This document shows positions 62,262-64,000 of a stretch of DNA of 64,000 bases, one piece after another. Numbering within the stretch: position 1 is the first letter of the stretch; every line of letters begins with the position of its first letter. The translations under genes were made by a program, and so were the position numbers. A model generated the notes under the pieces. That model did not search any database. It saw only the letters and a list, made by a program, of their open reading frames with translations, and was not told where the DNA came from. The stretch comes from an uncultured Parabacteroides sp. (GTDB lineage Bacteria > Bacteroidota > Bacteroidia > Bacteroidales > Tannerellaceae): NCBI GenBank assembly GCA_937894065.1, contig CALCST010000043.1, positions 1-64,000 on the forward strand, in the 5' to 3' direction.

Positions 62262-63281
62262 ATGGGATTATTTTCTTTTACACAAGAAGTGGCTATGGAT
62301 TTGGGAACTGCCAATACCATTGTAATATGCAATGGTAAAATGGTAGTTGACGAACCTTCCATGGTCGCTTTGGATAGACGAACCGACAAAGTTCTGGCTG
62401 TAGGTCAGAAGGCTCGTGAAATGCATGGAAAGGCTCATGAAAATATCCGTACCGTGCGTCCGTTGCGTGAAGGAGTTATTGCAGACTTCTATGCAGCAGA
62501 GCAGATGATGCGTGGCTTGATTAAAATGGCTAGTTCGAAGAGCCGTTGGTTTACGCCTTCTTTGCGTATGGTTATTGGAATACCTTCTGGTAGTACAGAA
62601 GTAGAGATTCGTGCTGTGCGTGATTCTGCCGAACATGCAGGTGGACGTGATGTGTATATGATATTTGAACCTATGGCAGCTGCTTTAGGTATAGGTATAG
62701 ATGTACAGGCTCCTGAAGGAAACATGATTGTTGATATAGGTGGCGGTACAACAGAAATTGCTGTTATTTCATTGGGCGGCATTGTTTCTAATAAATCTAT
62801 ACGTATTGCAGGTGATGACCTGACAGCTGATATTATGGATTATATGCGTCGTCAGCATAATGTAAAAGTTGGAGAAAGAACTGCTGAGCAAATTAAGATT
62901 AATGTTGGTTCTGCTCTGACAACATTAGATAATCCTCCAGCTGATTATGTGGTGCATGGTCCAAACCAGATGACAGCTCTGCCTATGGAAGTTCCGGTAT
63001 CATATCAGGAAATTGCTCATTGTCTTGACCGTACTATATCAAAGATGGAGGCTGCAATTCTAAGTGCTTTGGAACAGACTCCTCCGGAATTGTATGCTGA
63101 TATTGTGCGTAACGGTATCTATCTGACAGGCGGTGGAGCATTAATGAGAGGCTTGGATAAAAGATTGTCTGATAAGATGAATATCGCATTCCATGTATCA
63201 GAAGATCCTTTGCATGCAGTTGCCCGAGGTACAGGTGTTGCTCTTAAGAATATTGATAAATTTAATTTCCTTATCCGTTAA
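62262..63281 (+). CDS. mreB: Rod shape-determining actin homologue MreB
   Basis: MreB forms membrane-bound filaments that direct lateral wall synthesis. The 339 residues have the actin-fold motifs AMDLGTANTIVICNGKMVV (phosphate 1), IGIPSGSTEVE, MIVDIGGGTTEIAVISLGG (phosphate 2) and LTGGGALMRGLDKRL (adenosine). The N-terminal SFTQEVAMD replaces the usual amphipathic helix of E. coli MreB. It follows purH closely, and mreC is next. Confidence 0.97.
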   Translation: MGLFSFTQEVAMDLGTANTIVICNGKMVVDEPSMVALDRRTDKVLAVGQKAREMHGKAHENIRTVRPLREGVIADFYAAEQMMRGLIKMASSKSRWFTPSLRMVIGIPSGSTEVEIRAVRDSAEHAGGRDVYMIFEPMAAALGIGIDVQAPEGNMIVDIGGGTTEIAVISLGGIVSNKSIRIAGDDLTADIMDYMRRQHNVKVGERTAEQIKINVGSALTTLDNPPADYVVHGPNQMTALPMEVPVSYQEIAHCLDRTISKMEAAILSALEQTPPELYADIVRNGIYLTGGGALMRGLDKRLSDKMNIAFHVSEDPLHAVARGTGVALKNIDKFNFLIR

Positions 63282-63323
63282 GAGCAAGATAAGAACTGCT
63301 GTTGTTTTTAGTACATAATAAAA

Positions 63324-63392
63324 GCAAAGCGTATGACGTAGATTGCACGGAGAAATTTTATGTCCGATGTGCTCTGCGTCATTCGTGTTTGC
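63324..63392. other. Long imperfect hairpin between mreB and mreC
   Basis: GCAAAGCGTATGACGTAGA (63324-63342) pairs with CTCTGCGTCATTCGTGTTTGC-like sequence at 63372-63392 with a few mismatches, and inner TTGCACGGA / TCCGATGTGC extend it. No T run follows, so it may be an mRNA processing or partial terminator structure and not a full stop. Confidence 0.55.
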
Positions 63393-63440
63393 ATATATGT
63401 ATGATTGATTATACTCTCAGATTTATATTATTCCTGAAAT

Positions 63441-64000
63441 ATGCGCAAGCTCTTAGACTTCTTGTTGAATAAAAGGCATTGGTTTCTTTTTGTATTGCTG
63501 GAAATAATTTCTTTGGTATTTGTTTATCGCAATAATAATTATCAGAGAAATGTGATGTTGAGTTCTGCTAATTACATTACTGGTTATCTGTCTTCTTTGT
63601 CATATTCATTTGTTTCATATCTTAATTTAAAGGAAGAGAATAAGGCTCTTTTGGAGAAAAACGGCTATCTGGAAATGGAAATACTCCGTTTACAGGATCA
63701 GATAGAAGTTATGATGTCTGATACTGCTTTATTCAAAGGATATGTTAAGGATTCCTTAATTCCGGATTTTAAATATGATTTTGTAGTGGCAGAAGTTGTT
63801 AGTAACAGCGTGTCGCATCTTTCCAATTACATAACGTTGAATAAAGGAAAATCAGATGGAGTTATGCCTGATATGGGAGTTGTTTCAGATAATGGCGTTG
63901 TTGGTATAGTTGTTTCGGCTTCCGATAAATATTCAGTTGTGATACCTTTGCTTAATCCCAAATCACGTCTTAGCTGTAAAGTTCTTGGAAGTAATTATTT
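63441..64000 (+). CDS. mreC: Rod shape-determining protein MreC, 3' end outside window
   Basis: The visible 186 residues have one N-terminal membrane helix (about 13-30, WFLFVLLEIISLVFVY), a coiled coil (about 65-95, LKEENKALLEKNGYLEMEIL) and the start of the MreC beta-barrel domain (NYITLNKGKSDGVMPDMGVV, NGVVGIVVSASDKYSVV). MreC links MreB filaments to wall synthases in the periplasm. It is the next gene after mreB in the usual order, preceded by a 160-bp gap holding a hairpin. Confidence 0.93.
   Translation, partial: MRKLLDFLLNKRHWFLFVLLEIISLVFVYRNNNYQRNVMLSSANYITGYLSSLSYSFVSYLNLKEENKALLEKNGYLEMEILRLQDQIEVMMSDTALFKGYVKDSLIPDFKYDFVVAEVVSNSVSHLSNYITLNKGKSDGVMPDMGVVSDNGVVGIVVSASDKYSVVIPLLNPKSRLSCKVLGSNY

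Overview
The window is chromosomal DNA of about 40% GC from a member of the Bacteroidales, most like Bacteroides/Phocaeicola. The evidence is the promoter type (TTTG, 19-20 bp, TAnnTTTG), the scarcity of Shine-Dalgarno sequences, many short lipoprotein signals, and families typical of the group (GldB, DUF3332, DUF3256, DUF4105, DUF2023, a PagL-like acyloxyacyl hydrolase, type II pantothenate kinase). No tRNA, rRNA, CRISPR array, transposase or phage gene was seen. Gene names rest on reading motifs, not on database searches.

Layout. 0-10.4 kb: the tail of a glycoside hydrolase, a GH5 lipoprotein, two tandem nagA paralogues, an ABC-F ATPase, a DUF3332 lipoprotein and a large GH2 beta-galactosidase. 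10.9-19.4 kb: a PurF-like protein without its glutaminase nucleophile, pepT, gcvT, a thioredoxin-fold protein, a Gfo/Idh/MocA oxidoreductase, and the leftward operon truA - EamA transporter - DUF3256. 19.7-27.2 kb: an AspT/YidE-type transporter, flavodoxin with DUF2023, kdsB, a KefB-like antiporter, an AlbA_2 protein and a lone sigma factor. 27.9-33.7 kb: threonine aldolase, an EEP phosphatase/nuclease lipoprotein, the purine salvage pair permease-xpt, and glutamine synthetase. 34-47 kb: a TSCPD protein, a GH78 rhamnosidase, GldB, a clostripain-type protease, a PagL-like protein, a metallo-hydrolase, a Ca/Na antiporter, two membrane proteins and a degenerate PafA-type phosphatase. 47-64 kb: secA, a small lipoprotein, a four-gene exporter without an ATPase (TolC, HlyD, two ABC-2 permeases), a sugar isomerase-like protein, coaW, an NhaP-type antiporter, purH, mreB and the start of mreC.

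The most unusual content lies between genes. Fifteen intergenic spaces in the first 44 kb carry one repeat family built from GTTGACAA-like octamers facing their inverted copies. The fullest copies are bounded by AAGTTTCGCAAG / CTTGCGAAACTT. Some copies could act as two-way terminators between convergent genes, but others lie in 5' leaders. Two further loci (10489-10576 and 33867-33950) each hold four tandem 21-22 bp units with a small near-palindrome in every unit; the sequences are unrelated but the design is the same. A second octamer array (ACTYAARA) abuts the start codons of gcvT and the clostripain-type gene. One 130-bp MITE-like element has 18-bp perfect terminal inverted repeats and a 5-bp target duplication.

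Two proteins look like pseudoenzymes by motif: the PurF-like protein and the PafA-like protein upstream of secA. Several start codons were moved inward because a promoter -7 box lies inside the longer reading frame.
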